DNA of 64,000 bases, from assembly GCA_009691725.1 (NCBI GenBank), contig SIAP01000004.1, forward strand, positions 1-64,000, given 5' to 3'. Below are positions 24,432 through 33,227 of this stretch, piece by piece (the stretch's first letter is position 1; every line of letters begins with the position of its first letter). The notes below the pieces were generated by a model. That model was given only the letters and a program-made list of their open reading frames with translations, was not told the origin of the DNA and searched no databases. Position numbers and translations under genes: made by a program. The DNA comes from Phycisphaerales bacterium. Lineage in GTDB: Bacteria > Planctomycetota > Phycisphaerae > Phycisphaerales > SM1A02.

Positions 24432-27032
24432 CTAGCCCGTGGCGCCCCTGAGCAGTTCGGTGGGTGATTGCCGCGCCAACTTCCGCACCGCCGGGATCGC
24501 TGAACAGAGTGCAGCGACACACACTGCGCATGATCCGATCAGGATCGCAACGAGTGGAACTCTCAATGGGATATCGAGCCCCGCAATATCTCTGGAGAGC
24601 TGCGTGCTGACCCATGCCAATTGAGTCCCGAACACATTTCCGATGATCGCCGCTGTCACCCCGATCACGATCGCCTCTGCTGCAATCACCCGACACACCA
24701 GTCCGCTGCTCGCACCAACCGCTTCGAGGACTCCCAACTCAAACGATCGCGATGCGACTCCGGCTGCGATCACGCTTGCCGTTGCCAGCGAGGAAAGGAC
24801 AAGTGCACCGAGTGCAACGGTCGTGGAAATGGTGAGGAGTACCCGTCCGATCCGCAGTATCTCGCCGCGAATGGCTCGACCGCTCGCGAACACCGCGCCA
24901 GGAGCTGCCTCCTCCACTAACACCGCCAATCGATCCGCATCCGCGTCGGACGCCTCTGCCGGAATTCCCATTTGCACGAGGAATGCCTCGCGCGTACCGA
25001 AGTGCTTGGAAACAGCATCAAAGTCCATGAATACACAACTCACCGCATGCTCCATGTACTGCGTGCGGATGCCAAAGAATTGCGATGCCACATCGAGTCC
25101 AGCCGCACCGACCACCCCAACGACTTCAAAGGAATGGTGGTCACGGTCGTTGCCCAACTCGATCCGCGATCCAGGACCAATTCCGCGAGATGTCCGAAAC
25201 TCTTCAGCAACCAAGATGGCGTCGCCCTCTCGAAGCCTCTGTGCGGCATGTTCTTGATCACCCTCGATCCATTCCAATCTGTTCATCGCAAGAAAGGGTG
25301 TCGAGTCGAATCCGATGCAGACGACATTGGGCGTTGAGAGCCCCTCAATTCCAAGCAGCTGTTCGCCAACGATGGTGAGAGGCAGGTATCCCACTGCCGC
25401 TGCCGACGTGACTCCCTCCAGCGAGCGAAGTCGCTGGGTCTCTGCAGCAGAGAAACCTCCCGACTTGAACGCGAATGCATCGCCAAATCGAACACGCTCG
25501 CTGATGTCATCGAGGAGAGCGTGTCCGTCGGCCCATGTGCTGACGAAGACCGACACACCGAGCATCAATGCGCCTGCGATCAGACCGAATCTCCACGGGC
25601 GGGTTGCGAGCGATCCACTCAGAATGCCTCTGGGAATGGAGAGCAGTCGCTCGAGTACCGGCGCGGCGATCCATGAGACCACAACAAGTGTTGGCACCGA
25701 GAGCACGAACCACGCCACATGGAGCACGGGCAGACCCATGAGTGCGTAGGTCCAGAAGCGGGCGTCTCCATCAAGCATCGCAAACAACGCCAGTGCAGCG
25801 GCGATGGATGCGATGCCGCACCCTGCGGCGATCCATATGCCGCGTGCCGAGGGGGCAATTGCCTGTGGTCGCAGCGCGTTGAGCACCGAGACTCGTGATG
25901 CAGACCATGCTGGCCAGAGCGCACCGATGATCCCCGCGCCAGTTGAGCCGACGAGTGCAAGTGCGATTCCAAGCCACGAGAGATCAACGCCTGCTGGAAG
26001 GAGATGTGCGTACCACCATGCCACGCTCGCTGCGATCGCAATTCCCACTGGCACCCCAACGATGCCAGCGCCAAGGCAGAGTGTCGCGCCTGCAAGCAGC
26101 TGGCCGCAGAAAAGTTGTCCCCGAGATGCGCCGATGCACCGCGCGATCGCAAATGCGCGCTGTTGTTCGCTCAACGCCGTCGTCATCGCTGTCGCAACGA
26201 GCAGAGAACAGCAGAGGAATGCGAGCATGGTGGCGATGGCGAGCGCGACGCGCGTGAGTCGCGTGGAGCGATCAAGTCCGCTGGTCGCAAGTTCCATACT
26301 CTCCAATCGCAGCGGTGGAGCGATGTCGTTGGCGTGCTCTCGCACCCACGCGTCGATGTCGATCCCGGTCGCGAGCACGATCGATATTCCCGTGACATCG
26401 CTTTCGCGGTCCGCCGCATCCGCGAGCACGATTCGTGAGATGTGCCCGCAGGGACGCTGAAGCGCTCCGAGTGCCGCACGTTCGTAGACACCACTGACGG
26501 TCAGCGCGATGGGTTCACCGAAGCGAACCACCTGCAACTGGATCCCCGGACTGGCGCGGAGCATTCGAGCTGCGATTGGATCGAGCCCAATTTCACCATC
26601 GACACGCGGAGCCCGTCCGATCTTGTATTCCATCTGTTGGAAAGCGGGATCTTCGTTGAACTCGGTCCCGCGACACTGCAGTGTTGCGCGCAACTCTTCG
26701 CCATGTTCGTTTCGAGCACCATCCGCGCGTCGGACGGCGATGGAACCATGGAGGCGCCCAGCGGCTGCGACGACATCTGGCATCGCTCGTACTTGCTGCA
26801 CGGTGTCTCCATCGAACGAGGAGCCATGCTGATGGACGACTCGCGCATCCGCTTCGCCGATCAGCGCTCGCAGCTGAGCGTCAATGTTGGATGTTGCAGT
26901 CGACAAGGCACAACTCACCGTCACCACAAGGGTGGAGGCGAGCGCAACAGCAATCCCGATGAGGATCGTGCGGCTAGGTCGTCCGAGCAAACTCAGACGC
27001 GCGATGTGCCAGCTCGGTTGGATTGAGTCCAT
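24432..27032 (-). CDS. MacB/FtsX-type ABC transporter permease
   Basis: An 866-residue inner-membrane permease. A first TM helix near residue 20 (RTILIGIAVALASTLVV) is followed by a large extracytoplasmic domain (about 40-240). A block of TM segments follows (MLAFLCCSLLVATAMT, LVGSTGAGIIGALWPAWSASRV), then a second periplasmic domain and a last FtsX-like set of three helices ending in ALCSAIPAVRKLARQSPTELLRG. This is the duplicated-FtsX arrangement of the LolCE/MacB-related exporters with two FtsX cores. It probably extracts or exports lipoproteins, peptides or lipids together with the ATPase encoded just upstream, whose gene it overlaps by 59 bases. Start at the ATG at 27032 ([17 protein letters not shown]). 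Confidence 0.85.
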   Translation of the reverse strand: MDSIQPSWHIARLSLLGRPSRTILIGIAVALASTLVVTVSCALSTATSNIDAQLRALIGEADARVVHQHGSSFDGDTVQQVRAMPDVVAAAGRLHGSIAVRRADGARNEHGEELRATLQCRGTEFNEDPAFQQMEYKIGRAPRVDGEIGLDPIAARMLRASPGIQLQVVRFGEPIALTVSGVYERAALGALQRPCGHISRIVLADAADRESDVTGISIVLATGIDIDAWVREHANDIAPPLRLESMELATSGLDRSTRLTRVALAIATMLAFLCCSLLVATAMTTALSEQQRAFAIARCIGASRGQLFCGQLLAGATLCLGAGIVGVPVGIAIAASVAWWYAHLLPAGVDLSWLGIALALVGSTGAGIIGALWPAWSASRVSVLNALRPQAIAPSARGIWIAAGCGIASIAAALALFAMLDGDARFWTYALMGLPVLHVAWFVLSVPTLVVVSWIAAPVLERLLSIPRGILSGSLATRPWRFGLIAGALMLGVSVFVSTWADGHALLDDISERVRFGDAFAFKSGGFSAAETQRLRSLEGVTSAAAVGYLPLTIVGEQLLGIEGLSTPNVVCIGFDSTPFLAMNRLEWIEGDQEHAAQRLREGDAILVAEEFRTSRGIGPGSRIELGNDRDHHSFEVVGVVGAAGLDVASQFFGIRTQYMEHAVSCVFMDFDAVSKHFGTREAFLVQMGIPAEASDADADRLAVLVEEAAPGAVFASGRAIRGEILRIGRVLLTISTTVALGALVLSSLATASVIAAGVASRSFELGVLEAVGASSGLVCRVIAAEAIVIGVTAAIIGNVFGTQLAWVSTQLSRDIAGLDIPLRVPLVAILIGSCAVCVAALCSAIPAVRKLARQSPTELLRGATG

Positions 27033-27765
27033 GACTTTCGAAATCTCCAGCGACTCGACCATCTTCCAGAACGAATGTTCGACGACAATGTGCAGCGGCG
27101 GTGGCTTCATGCGTCACCATCAACACAATCACACGATGACGCGCGGCAGTCTCTTCGAGCAGTTTCCAGAGTGCGCCTGCGCTCGTCGAGTCCAGATTGC
27201 CCGTTGGTTCATCAGCGAGGATCACCGTTGGCGATAGGAGCAGCGCGCGGGCGATCGCAACCCGTTGCTGCTCGCCTCCCGACAGCGCTTCTGGTCTGTG
27301 GTGAGCGCGATTGCTCAGACCGAGTTCATCGAGCAGTGCGTGCCCGCGCGCCTCGAGTTGCTGTCGTGGTTGACCATCAAGGACACCGGGGAGGATTGTG
27401 TTGGCGAGTGCGTCAAGCGTTGGCAAGAGGTTGAACTGTTGAAAGATGATCCCGACCGTCCGTCGGCGATAGAGCACGAGTTCTGCGTCAGTCATTTCGT
27501 GGATCGGCTCTCGGCAGACCAGCAATTCGCCGCCATCGGGGCGGTCGAGTCCGGCCAACAGATGCAGCAGCGTGCTCTTCCCACTTCCAGAGCGACCCAT
27601 GACTCCGTAGAACCCCGGATCGGTGATCTCCAACGACGCACCCCGCAACGCATCGACTCCAGATGCGCCAGCGGCTCTCGACGCAGGCGAGTACCGCTTC
27701 CAGACAGCCCGCACTGAAATCGTCGGTTCAGCCCACAGGGTGTTTCGCGTCATACGAGGCGGCAT
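26974..27765 (-). CDS. ABC transporter ATP-binding protein (LolD/MacB type)
   Basis: A 263-residue ATPase. Walker [12 protein letters not shown] (near residue 57), Q-loop [10 protein letters not shown], signature [15 protein letters not shown], Walker [14 protein letters not shown] and switch His in MVTHE are complete. The GNLDS ending and [19 protein letters not shown] are typical of LolD/MacB-class exporters. It pairs with the FtsX-type permease at 24432-27032. GGTGG lies about eight bases before the ATG at 27765; an ATG at 27753 is an alternative. Its 5' end overlaps the gcvH 3' end by 38 bases. Confidence 0.92.
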   Translation of the reverse strand: MPPRMTRNTLWAEPTISVRAVWKRYSPASRAAGASGVDALRGASLEITDPGFYGVMGRSGSGKSTLLHLLAGLDRPDGGELLVCREPIHEMTDAELVLYRRRTVGIIFQQFNLLPTLDALANTILPGVLDGQPRQQLEARGHALLDELGLSNRAHHRPEALSGGEQQRVAIARALLLSPTVILADEPTGNLDSTSAGALWKLLEETAARHRVIVLMVTHEATAAAHCRRTFVLEDGRVAGDFESHGLNPTELAHRASEFARTT

Positions 27766-28111
27766 CCATCAATCCACCCAGTCTTGAAGTGTCCGCAGAT
27801 CGCAGTTTCACCAGCCATCCCAACCCGAATGGATCGCTATTGACCAGCGACGGATCTTTGACGACCGCCGCGTTGACCTCAACGATTGCGCCTGCGAGGA
27901 CGCTGTAAACGTCACTGGTGGTCTTCACGCTCTCGACTTCGCCAACGGATGCGCCGGATGCGATCTCAGTGCCCTGAGGTTTCATCTGAACGAATGTGAC
28001 ATCCGTGAGTTCGTTGGCTGCGAACTGGGTGATTCCAATGACGACACCGTCGGCGTCGACTCGAAACCACTCATGCGAATCTGTGAACTTGCAATTGACG
28101 GGACTGAGCAT
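27728..28111 (-). CDS. gcvH: Glycine cleavage system H protein
   Basis: A 127-residue GcvH, the lipoyl carrier that shuttles the aminomethyl group between the P, T and L proteins. The lipoylated Lys is Lys63 in GEVESVKTTSDVYS. Other family blocks are HEWFRVDADGVVIGITQFAA at the start and NSDPFGLGWLVKLR near the end. Length is normal for the family. GGAG lies about eight bases upstream of the ATG. gcvT, gcvP and a lipoyl ligase are not nearby; the next gene on the strand is the ABC ATPase, which overlaps it. It diverges from the TIM-barrel gene at 28186. Confidence 0.95.
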   Translation of the reverse strand: MLSPVNCKFTDSHEWFRVDADGVVIGITQFAANELTDVTFVQMKPQGTEIASGASVGEVESVKTTSDVYSVLAGAIVEVNAAVVKDPSLVNSDPFGLGWLVKLRSADTSRLGGLMDAASYDAKHPVG

Positions 28112-28185
28112 CGATTTCTCCTTGAGGCGGAGAATGATAGTGACCTGTTATCCTCCGTGGTGCGGATTGAACTCTGCGAATTCCC

Positions 28186-28977
28186 ATGAGCAACCAGATC
28201 ATCCTTTCTCTCTCAGGATCCTGCTTGTTGCAACCGATTCCACGCAAGGGCAAACCGCTCGATCTCCTCGATATGCCGCGATTTGTAGCGGAAGAATTGG
28301 AGCTCCGCGGACTCAATGTCCCGGTCGAGATGATTCGAGGTCAGTCCGCCACGACACTCGAGAAACTGCGCGATCAAGGCGACCGAGTCCAATGTCCCTG
28401 CCTCGTTCTGTACCAAGACGAACCGCTGGACTTCTGCACGAATGAAGAGAGTGCGACTCATACCTTGCGATCACTTGGAAGGGCAGCGCGATACTTGGGT
28501 TGTAGCGAGTTGGCGATCCGCAGTAGTTGCCCTGCTGGAAAAGTGGTCTCGGTTGCGGCGACGATGAAGTCCGCGCTGCAGGTTGTGCAGCAGTTTGAAA
28601 CCAATGTGCTCATCCGACCGATGATGTCGCCCATCGATTCTCCCGAACAGGTCATGGAACTCGTCAAACGAATCGGCGGATTCCATATCGGTGCGATGCC
28701 GAGCTTTGCCTACGCCCACGCAAGTGGAGAGGGGCTTGAAGCTCTTCGCAAACTCGCGCCATACTCCGCGGCCATCGAGGTCTCATCTGCTGGCTTCAAC
28801 AAGCAATCGGAGTCGCTCTGCTGGGATTTCGATGGCTTGATCGAGGGGCTTCTCTCCTTTGGATACCTCAACAAGTTCTCGATTGACTGGGTTGGATCGA
28901 CAAACTGGGTGACCGGAGTTCAGAAGACTCGCGAGCGACTCATGAGTTTGATGGGTCGGGAGGATCCCGCCGCATGA
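28186..28977 (+). CDS. Xylose-isomerase-like TIM-barrel protein
   Basis: A 263-residue cytoplasmic protein of the sugar-phosphate isomerase/epimerase superfamily. Regions such as LGCSELAIRSSCP, VMELVKRIGGFHIGAMPSFAYAHAS and ALRKLAPYSAAIEVSSAGF follow the strand-helix pattern and the His/Asp metal-binding region of planctomycete AP-endonuclease-2-like TIM barrels. The exact metal ligands are not clear and the substrate is unknown. Its stop overlaps the cmk start as ATGA, so it is the first gene of the 28186-31670 run. Confidence 0.7.
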   Translation: MSNQIILSLSGSCLLQPIPRKGKPLDLLDMPRFVAEELELRGLNVPVEMIRGQSATTLEKLRDQGDRVQCPCLVLYQDEPLDFCTNEESATHTLRSLGRAARYLGCSELAIRSSCPAGKVVSVAATMKSALQVVQQFETNVLIRPMMSPIDSPEQVMELVKRIGGFHIGAMPSFAYAHASGEGLEALRKLAPYSAAIEVSSAGFNKQSESLCWDFDGLIEGLLSFGYLNKFSIDWVGSTNWVTGVQKTRERLMSLMGREDPAA

Positions 28978-29687
28978 GTCTTCCCATCATTGTGACGATC
29001 GACGGCCCTGCGGGGACAGGCAAGTCCTCTGCTGCAGCGCAATTGGCGGACCGGCTTGGATTCGACATGCTCGACACTGGTGCGATGTATCGAGCGGTTG
29101 CACTGTTGGCGATCGAGAATTCAATCGATCCCTCTGACGAAGCACGCCTCGCACGAGCGATGGATCAGGTGTCGCTTCAGGTGGACTTTTCTTCGCGCCC
29201 TCCCACGATTCGGCTGGGAACGCGCGATGTGCACGAGCGGATTCGCGATGGCGATGTCACAGGAATCGTGTCACTCGTTGCATCGCATCATGAAGTTCGC
29301 GTGCGAATGGTTGAAGCGCAGCGGCAGGTTGCCACGCAGCATGACCGCCTCGTGACCGAGGGTCGAGATCAAGGCAGCGTCGTGTTTCCAAACGCAACCG
29401 TGCGCGTGTGGCTAGATGCGCGACCCGAAGTGCGGGCGCATCGGAGAGCCGAGGAGTTGCGAATGCGTGGAGAGAGCATCGACGAGCGCAGGGTGCTCGC
29501 CGAAATCGTGCAGCGAGATGCCTCGGATCGCTCTCGGAGCGAGGGTCCACTTCGACAGCCCGACGGATCCCATGCGATCGATACCAGTGACATCGCATTC
29601 GCAGATGTGGTCGACGCACTCGAGCGGTTGGTTCGTCTGGAGTTGAGCGCAACGAGCATGCGCTGCGGATGCGGGGGCGATGCGTGA
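28974..29687 (+). CDS. cmk: Cytidylate kinase
   Basis: A 237-residue CMP kinase that makes CDP for nucleic acids and phospholipid head groups. P-loop IDGPAGTGKSSAA near residue 9, DTGAMYRAVAL, VTEGRDQGSVVFPNATVRVWLDA (NMP-binding and GRD/QGT-like region) and RDASDRSRSEGPL (LID) are all family-typical. Slightly long at the C terminus, with a Cys/Gly-rich tail. Coupled by ATGA to the gene before and by GTGA to plsC after it. The usual downstream partner rpsA is absent. Confidence 0.95.
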   Translation: MSLPIIVTIDGPAGTGKSSAAAQLADRLGFDMLDTGAMYRAVALLAIENSIDPSDEARLARAMDQVSLQVDFSSRPPTIRLGTRDVHERIRDGDVTGIVSLVASHHEVRVRMVEAQRQVATQHDRLVTEGRDQGSVVFPNATVRVWLDARPEVRAHRRAEELRMRGESIDERRVLAEIVQRDASDRSRSEGPLRQPDGSHAIDTSDIAFADVVDALERLVRLELSATSMRCGCGGDA

Positions 29688-30433
29688 GAAACTCCTTCGC
29701 TCACCGACGCCGCGCGCCGGGAGCGGGGTTCGCAAAGACTGCGCTGTGGGATCTTTGTTCGCAGCTCTGCCAGAGCACCATGTCGTGGAACTATCGCTTC
29801 CGAGTTGAAGGGGCGCATCACATTCCTTTGCATGGTCCCGCGATTTTCATCGCCAACCATCAGTCCTATCTGGATCCAGTCATTCATGGACTCGCCGCGG
29901 GCGATCGCGCACCTCGACCGATGGCCAAGGAAAGTCTCTTTCGAAATCCCATCTTCGGAGGATTGCTCCGTGCGCTCAACTGTATTTCGGTGCGCACAGC
30001 CGGAGGCAATCGCGATGCCTTTCGCGCTGCACTCGAAGAACTTGATGCGGGGAGGACAGTCATGATCTACCCAGAGGGCACACGCTCACACGATGGCAGC
30101 GTGCAGGAGTTTCGCCGAGGCGTGGAATTGCTCGCGCGTCGCGCCTCTGCGCCGATTGTGCCGATGGGAATCGACGGCGCATTCGATGTGTGGCCGATGG
30201 GTCAGAAACTTCCTCGGTGGCATGGTCGCATTTGGGCGACTGTCGGTCGACCGATTCCGCCAGACGCTCAAGCGCTGCTCTTCCAAGATGCCCAGACCGG
30301 GCTAGATGAACTTCGTCGACAGGTCGAAGAACTCATGCAGAATTGTCGGATGCGATTGCGAGCGAACTCGGGCGGCCGATTCCCCGCATGGGGTCTTGCA
30401 GACGCACAGGGAGTTTCGCATGCGTTGCCCTGA
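29684..30433 (+). CDS. plsC: 1-acyl-sn-glycerol-3-phosphate acyltransferase
   Basis: A 249-residue membrane-associated acyltransferase. The catalytic NHxxxxD motif is NHQSYLD, about 60 residues in. The phosphate-binding FP/YPEGTRS block is MIYPEGTRSHDG near residue 130, followed by ELLARRASAPIVPMGIDGAF. It should acylate lysophosphatidate to phosphatidate in membrane lipid synthesis. I use the GTG at 29684 because it overlaps the cmk stop as GTGA, the coupling seen repeatedly here; an in-frame ATG at 29669 is the alternative. The C-terminal tail (after PIPPDAQALL) is longer than usual and reaches 14 bases into the next gene. Confidence 0.9.
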   Translation: MRNSFAHRRRAPGAGFAKTALWDLCSQLCQSTMSWNYRFRVEGAHHIPLHGPAIFIANHQSYLDPVIHGLAAGDRAPRPMAKESLFRNPIFGGLLRALNCISVRTAGGNRDAFRAALEELDAGRTVMIYPEGTRSHDGSVQEFRRGVELLARRASAPIVPMGIDGAFDVWPMGQKLPRWHGRIWATVGRPIPPDAQALLFQDAQTGLDELRRQVEELMQNCRMRLRANSGGRFPAWGLADAQGVSHALP

Positions 30434-31670
30434 TCCTGCATCCACTGATGGATTCTCAGGGGACCAGCGCATTGGCGCACGCGATGCGGCGGTCCAAGTC
30501 AGCCTGCGCCTCATCGAACATGGATTCGTCGCATACTTCGCGGGCGGCTGTGTGCGCGATGAATTGATGGGGCTGACTCCCATCGACTTCGACATCGCAA
30601 CGAACGCACCGCCGCAGGAGATCGCAAAGATCTTTCGAGGGGCGCATGGTGTCGGCGAAGCGTTTGGTGTGATGTTGGTCCATTGGAAGGGGAGAATCCT
30701 AGAAGTTGCCACATTTCGCTGCGACGGCGAGTATCTCGATGGACGGCGTCCCGCGGAAGTCCGATTCGCAACAGCCCAGGAAGATGCGCAGCGGCGCGAC
30801 TTCACCATCAATGGTCTCTTCCGACATCCCACCACGGGAGAGGTCATCGATTTTGTGAGCGGTCAACGAGATTTGCAATTGCGAATTCTTCGAGCGATCG
30901 GCAACCCGGCGGCACGGCTCGCGGAGGATCGGCTCCGCGCCCTCCGCGCTGTCCGCTTTGCTGCTCGATTCAACCTGACGATCGATCCGTCGACGGAGGA
31001 AGCGATTTGTGATTCGGCGCGCGATTTGGGACCCGTCAGCCGTGAGAGGATCGGCGGGGAGTTTCGGCGAATGTTCACGCATGTCAACCGTGCCACCGCG
31101 GTGCAATTGATCGAGCGTTGGGGGCTTGATGCGCCATCACTTGGCGAGCCCTCATCGCGCGGTGCCACGCTGCGCGTTGCCGCGCTTCCCGAAAAGGCTG
31201 AGTTCGCAACTGTGCTCGCTGCATGGAGGCTCGATCGGATCGAGCGAACGACGGCGCCCAGTGGATCCCAGTGGCGCGATCAACTAAATCTGTCTGGTCA
31301 TGAGTGGCGGGACTATCGCGAGATCCTTGAAACAGTCGAAGTCCTGCGAACATCGTGGATCGCACTCTCAACGGCTGGAAAGCGGCGACTTGCAGCGCGG
31401 GGCACGTTCGCGTCGTCGCTCGATGTCTTCCGTGGCGAGGATTCCACTCGCTGCGATGCCATCGCACAAACGGTCGCCGTGTTCGCGCAGGAGTGCGGCG
31501 GGATCGCGCCGCCGCCGTTGGTGAATGGGGCGGATCTCATCGCGCTTGGGTTTGCACCGGGTCCACAGTTCAGGCAAATCCTCGACCGGATTTACGACGC
31601 CCAACTCGAAGGGGTGTTGATCACCAAGGATCAGGCGATGCTGTTGGCTCGAACGGAAATGAACGGGTAG
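30420..31670 (+). CDS. CCA tRNA nucleotidyltransferase / poly(A) polymerase family
   Basis: A 416-residue class II nucleotidyltransferase. The head domain has the GGxVRDxxMG motif (YFAGGCVRDELMGLTPIDFDIATNA) with the metal-binding DxD as DFD, and the RRDFTINGL block. The neck contains LAEDRLRALRAVRFAARF and ERIGGEF, typical of CCA-adding or A-adding enzymes. It adds or repairs 3' CCA on tRNAs; all three tRNAs in this window lack encoded CCA, which fits. Start at the ATG at 30420, 14 bases inside plsC. Whether it adds CCA, only CC or only A cannot be decided by eye. Confidence 0.88.
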   Translation: MRCPDPASTDGFSGDQRIGARDAAVQVSLRLIEHGFVAYFAGGCVRDELMGLTPIDFDIATNAPPQEIAKIFRGAHGVGEAFGVMLVHWKGRILEVATFRCDGEYLDGRRPAEVRFATAQEDAQRRDFTINGLFRHPTTGEVIDFVSGQRDLQLRILRAIGNPAARLAEDRLRALRAVRFAARFNLTIDPSTEEAICDSARDLGPVSRERIGGEFRRMFTHVNRATAVQLIERWGLDAPSLGEPSSRGATLRVAALPEKAEFATVLAAWRLDRIERTTAPSGSQWRDQLNLSGHEWRDYREILETVEVLRTSWIALSTAGKRRLAARGTFASSLDVFRGEDSTRCDAIAQTVAVFAQECGGIAPPPLVNGADLIALGFAPGPQFRQILDRIYDAQLEGVLITKDQAMLLARTEMNG

Positions 31671-31759
31671 GCGGTCAGTCGGAAGCTTTCGCTGGACGCC
31701 ACGAGGAACCACCAAAGCGCTCGAAATCCGCTACCAATCATGGCTATGATCGCTTGCCT

Positions 31760-33217
31760 ATGGTTGATTCTCGAAAGACGTGGACTATCGCGCTTGCCGC
31801 TCTCTTGATGTGCGCTGGGAGTGCCCTCGCACAATCGAAGCCTGTCACTCCAAGGCCGAGTGGGTCCAAGAGCGCAAAGCCCGCCAAAGGTGCGAGTACG
31901 GTTGCTCCCGCGGCCTCCGCAACCCCTGCTGCAGCGGTGACTCCTGCCACTGCGTCGTCTGCGGAGAAACCAAAGACGGTGTATGTCGTCCCGATGGGAT
32001 TCAAGGGCACTGGACAGTTTGGTTTGGATATCCATCCAATGGTGTACGAAGAGGTCGCCAAGGACATTGCGCTCAAGCATCCAGACCTCGTCGTCTTTGT
32101 CCTCAATTCAGCGGATGTGGATGATGTGAAGTACATGCGAGACGATCCGAGCCAATTTGGAATCTTTGACGATGACTCCTCTCGAAAAATGACGCGGGAT
32201 TTGAAGGAAGTGATTGCAAAGTCCGGTGCGCAGTCGGTGATGGTGATTCGCGATGCCGTGGGGTATGGCGCTCTCTTGGGATTGAGCTGGCCAGATATGT
32301 ACATGACCGAGTCCGCGCGATTGATGGGATTGAGTCGTATTCAAGAGCGAACGCAAGTCGAGGACACAGAAGTTCGTCGCAAGTTCCGCGAGGCGTTCGT
32401 CGGGATTTGCAACGGGTTCCTCGTCTCTGGTGGCTACGACCCAGTGATCGGGCTGGCGATGATGCGACCAGAAAAAATGCTGAGCGCGAGTTTTCAGGGT
32501 CGCGAGATCGTCTGGCGCGAAGATGACAAAGGAACATGGGTTATCGATAACAGCGAAAAGGAGATCCGGGCGAATTTCTCCGCACAATCCGCTGAGGAGT
32601 TGGGGCTCTCAGATGGAACCCTTTCGGATGATGAGTCGCTCATGCTTGAAGACCTGATGTATCAACGGGGTTTTCGAGAATTTGAGCGCATTCCCGAGGA
32701 TGGCGAAGTCATCGTTCGCAAGTATGTCGACGGTTGGCGCAAGGCGTTCGAGGACGTGGCCAAGTCGTATCCGCTCTACGAGCAGGCGCTCCAAGATGCG
32801 ACCGGAAAAGACGAGAAGAAGAATGTCGTGAAAGCAAAGGGGATCCTGGAAAGAGTGCTCTCAACGATGAAGAAGTATCCGGCCGTCGCCCTCCGATTGC
32901 GTCAGCAGGTTGGAATCACCAAGCTCGAGATCGAAACTGAGATCCTGCGCCTTCAGGAACGGATTCGCGGCCTCAACAAGTCCACGCCTGCTGCACCTCC
33001 AGGTGGCGGAAGCAAGAAGGGCGGCGGTCCCGGGCTGGGATCAGACTTGGGCTCAGATTTGGGCTCAGACTTGGGCTCAGACTTGGGCTCAGACTTGGGC
33101 TCAGACTTGGGATCAGATTTGGGCTCAGATTTGGGCGGGGGCGTTGCTGCGAATGCCGCGGCAAGATCAGTTGGAACAACAGTTGTGAATTCTGGTTATT
33201 CAGTCGAAATCATCTAG
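31760..33217 (+). CDS. Secreted SppA/ClpP-crotonase-like protein with GSDL repeats
   Basis: A 485-residue exported protein: signal peptide (TWTIALAALLMCAGSALAQ), a Pro/Ala/Ser/Lys-rich linker (about 25-75), then a domain with the outline of an SppA/NfeD-type serine protease fold (KTVYVVPMGFKGTGQFGLDI, HPDLVVFVLNSADVDDV, SGAQSVMVIRDAVGYGALLGLSWPDMYM). The usual catalytic A-S-A/G-G motif and the glycine-rich GG strand are not visible, so it is probably inactive. A coiled-coil helical region (residues about 370-430) precedes a low-complexity tail of eight GSDL units. It is encoded 10 bases upstream of the related but better-conserved gene at 33228; the two look like diverged paralogues. Confidence 0.75.
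   Translation: MVDSRKTWTIALAALLMCAGSALAQSKPVTPRPSGSKSAKPAKGASTVAPAASATPAAAVTPATASSAEKPKTVYVVPMGFKGTGQFGLDIHPMVYEEVAKDIALKHPDLVVFVLNSADVDDVKYMRDDPSQFGIFDDDSSRKMTRDLKEVIAKSGAQSVMVIRDAVGYGALLGLSWPDMYMTESARLMGLSRIQERTQVEDTEVRRKFREAFVGICNGFLVSGGYDPVIGLAMMRPEKMLSASFQGREIVWREDDKGTWVIDNSEKEIRANFSAQSAEELGLSDGTLSDDESLMLEDLMYQRGFREFERIPEDGEVIVRKYVDGWRKAFEDVAKSYPLYEQALQDATGKDEKKNVVKAKGILERVLSTMKKYPAVALRLRQQVGITKLEIETEILRLQERIRGLNKSTPAAPPGGGSKKGGGPGLGSDLGSDLGSDLGSDLGSDLGSDLGSDLGSDLGGGVAANAAARSVGTTVVNSGYSVEII
33035..33130 (+). repeat. 12-base tandem repeat encoding eight LGSD units
   Basis: Eight tandem 12-base units (consensus TTGGGCTCAGAC, last base C or T, third position of the second codon A in two units, first unit begins CTG). 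They stay in frame and add a flexible acidic tail to the protein at 31760-33217. Near-identical units suggest recent slippage expansion. Confidence 0.95.
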
Positions 33218-33227
33218 GGAGTCGATC

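Noticed and set aside
31671-31759. TATGAT hexamer (31745-31750) as promoter for the gene at 31760
   Set aside because: Only 9 bases lie between it and the ATG and no -35 match is found 16-18 bases upstream.
33035-33130. CRISPR-like array
   Set aside because: Units are contiguous without spacers and encode a reading-frame repeat.
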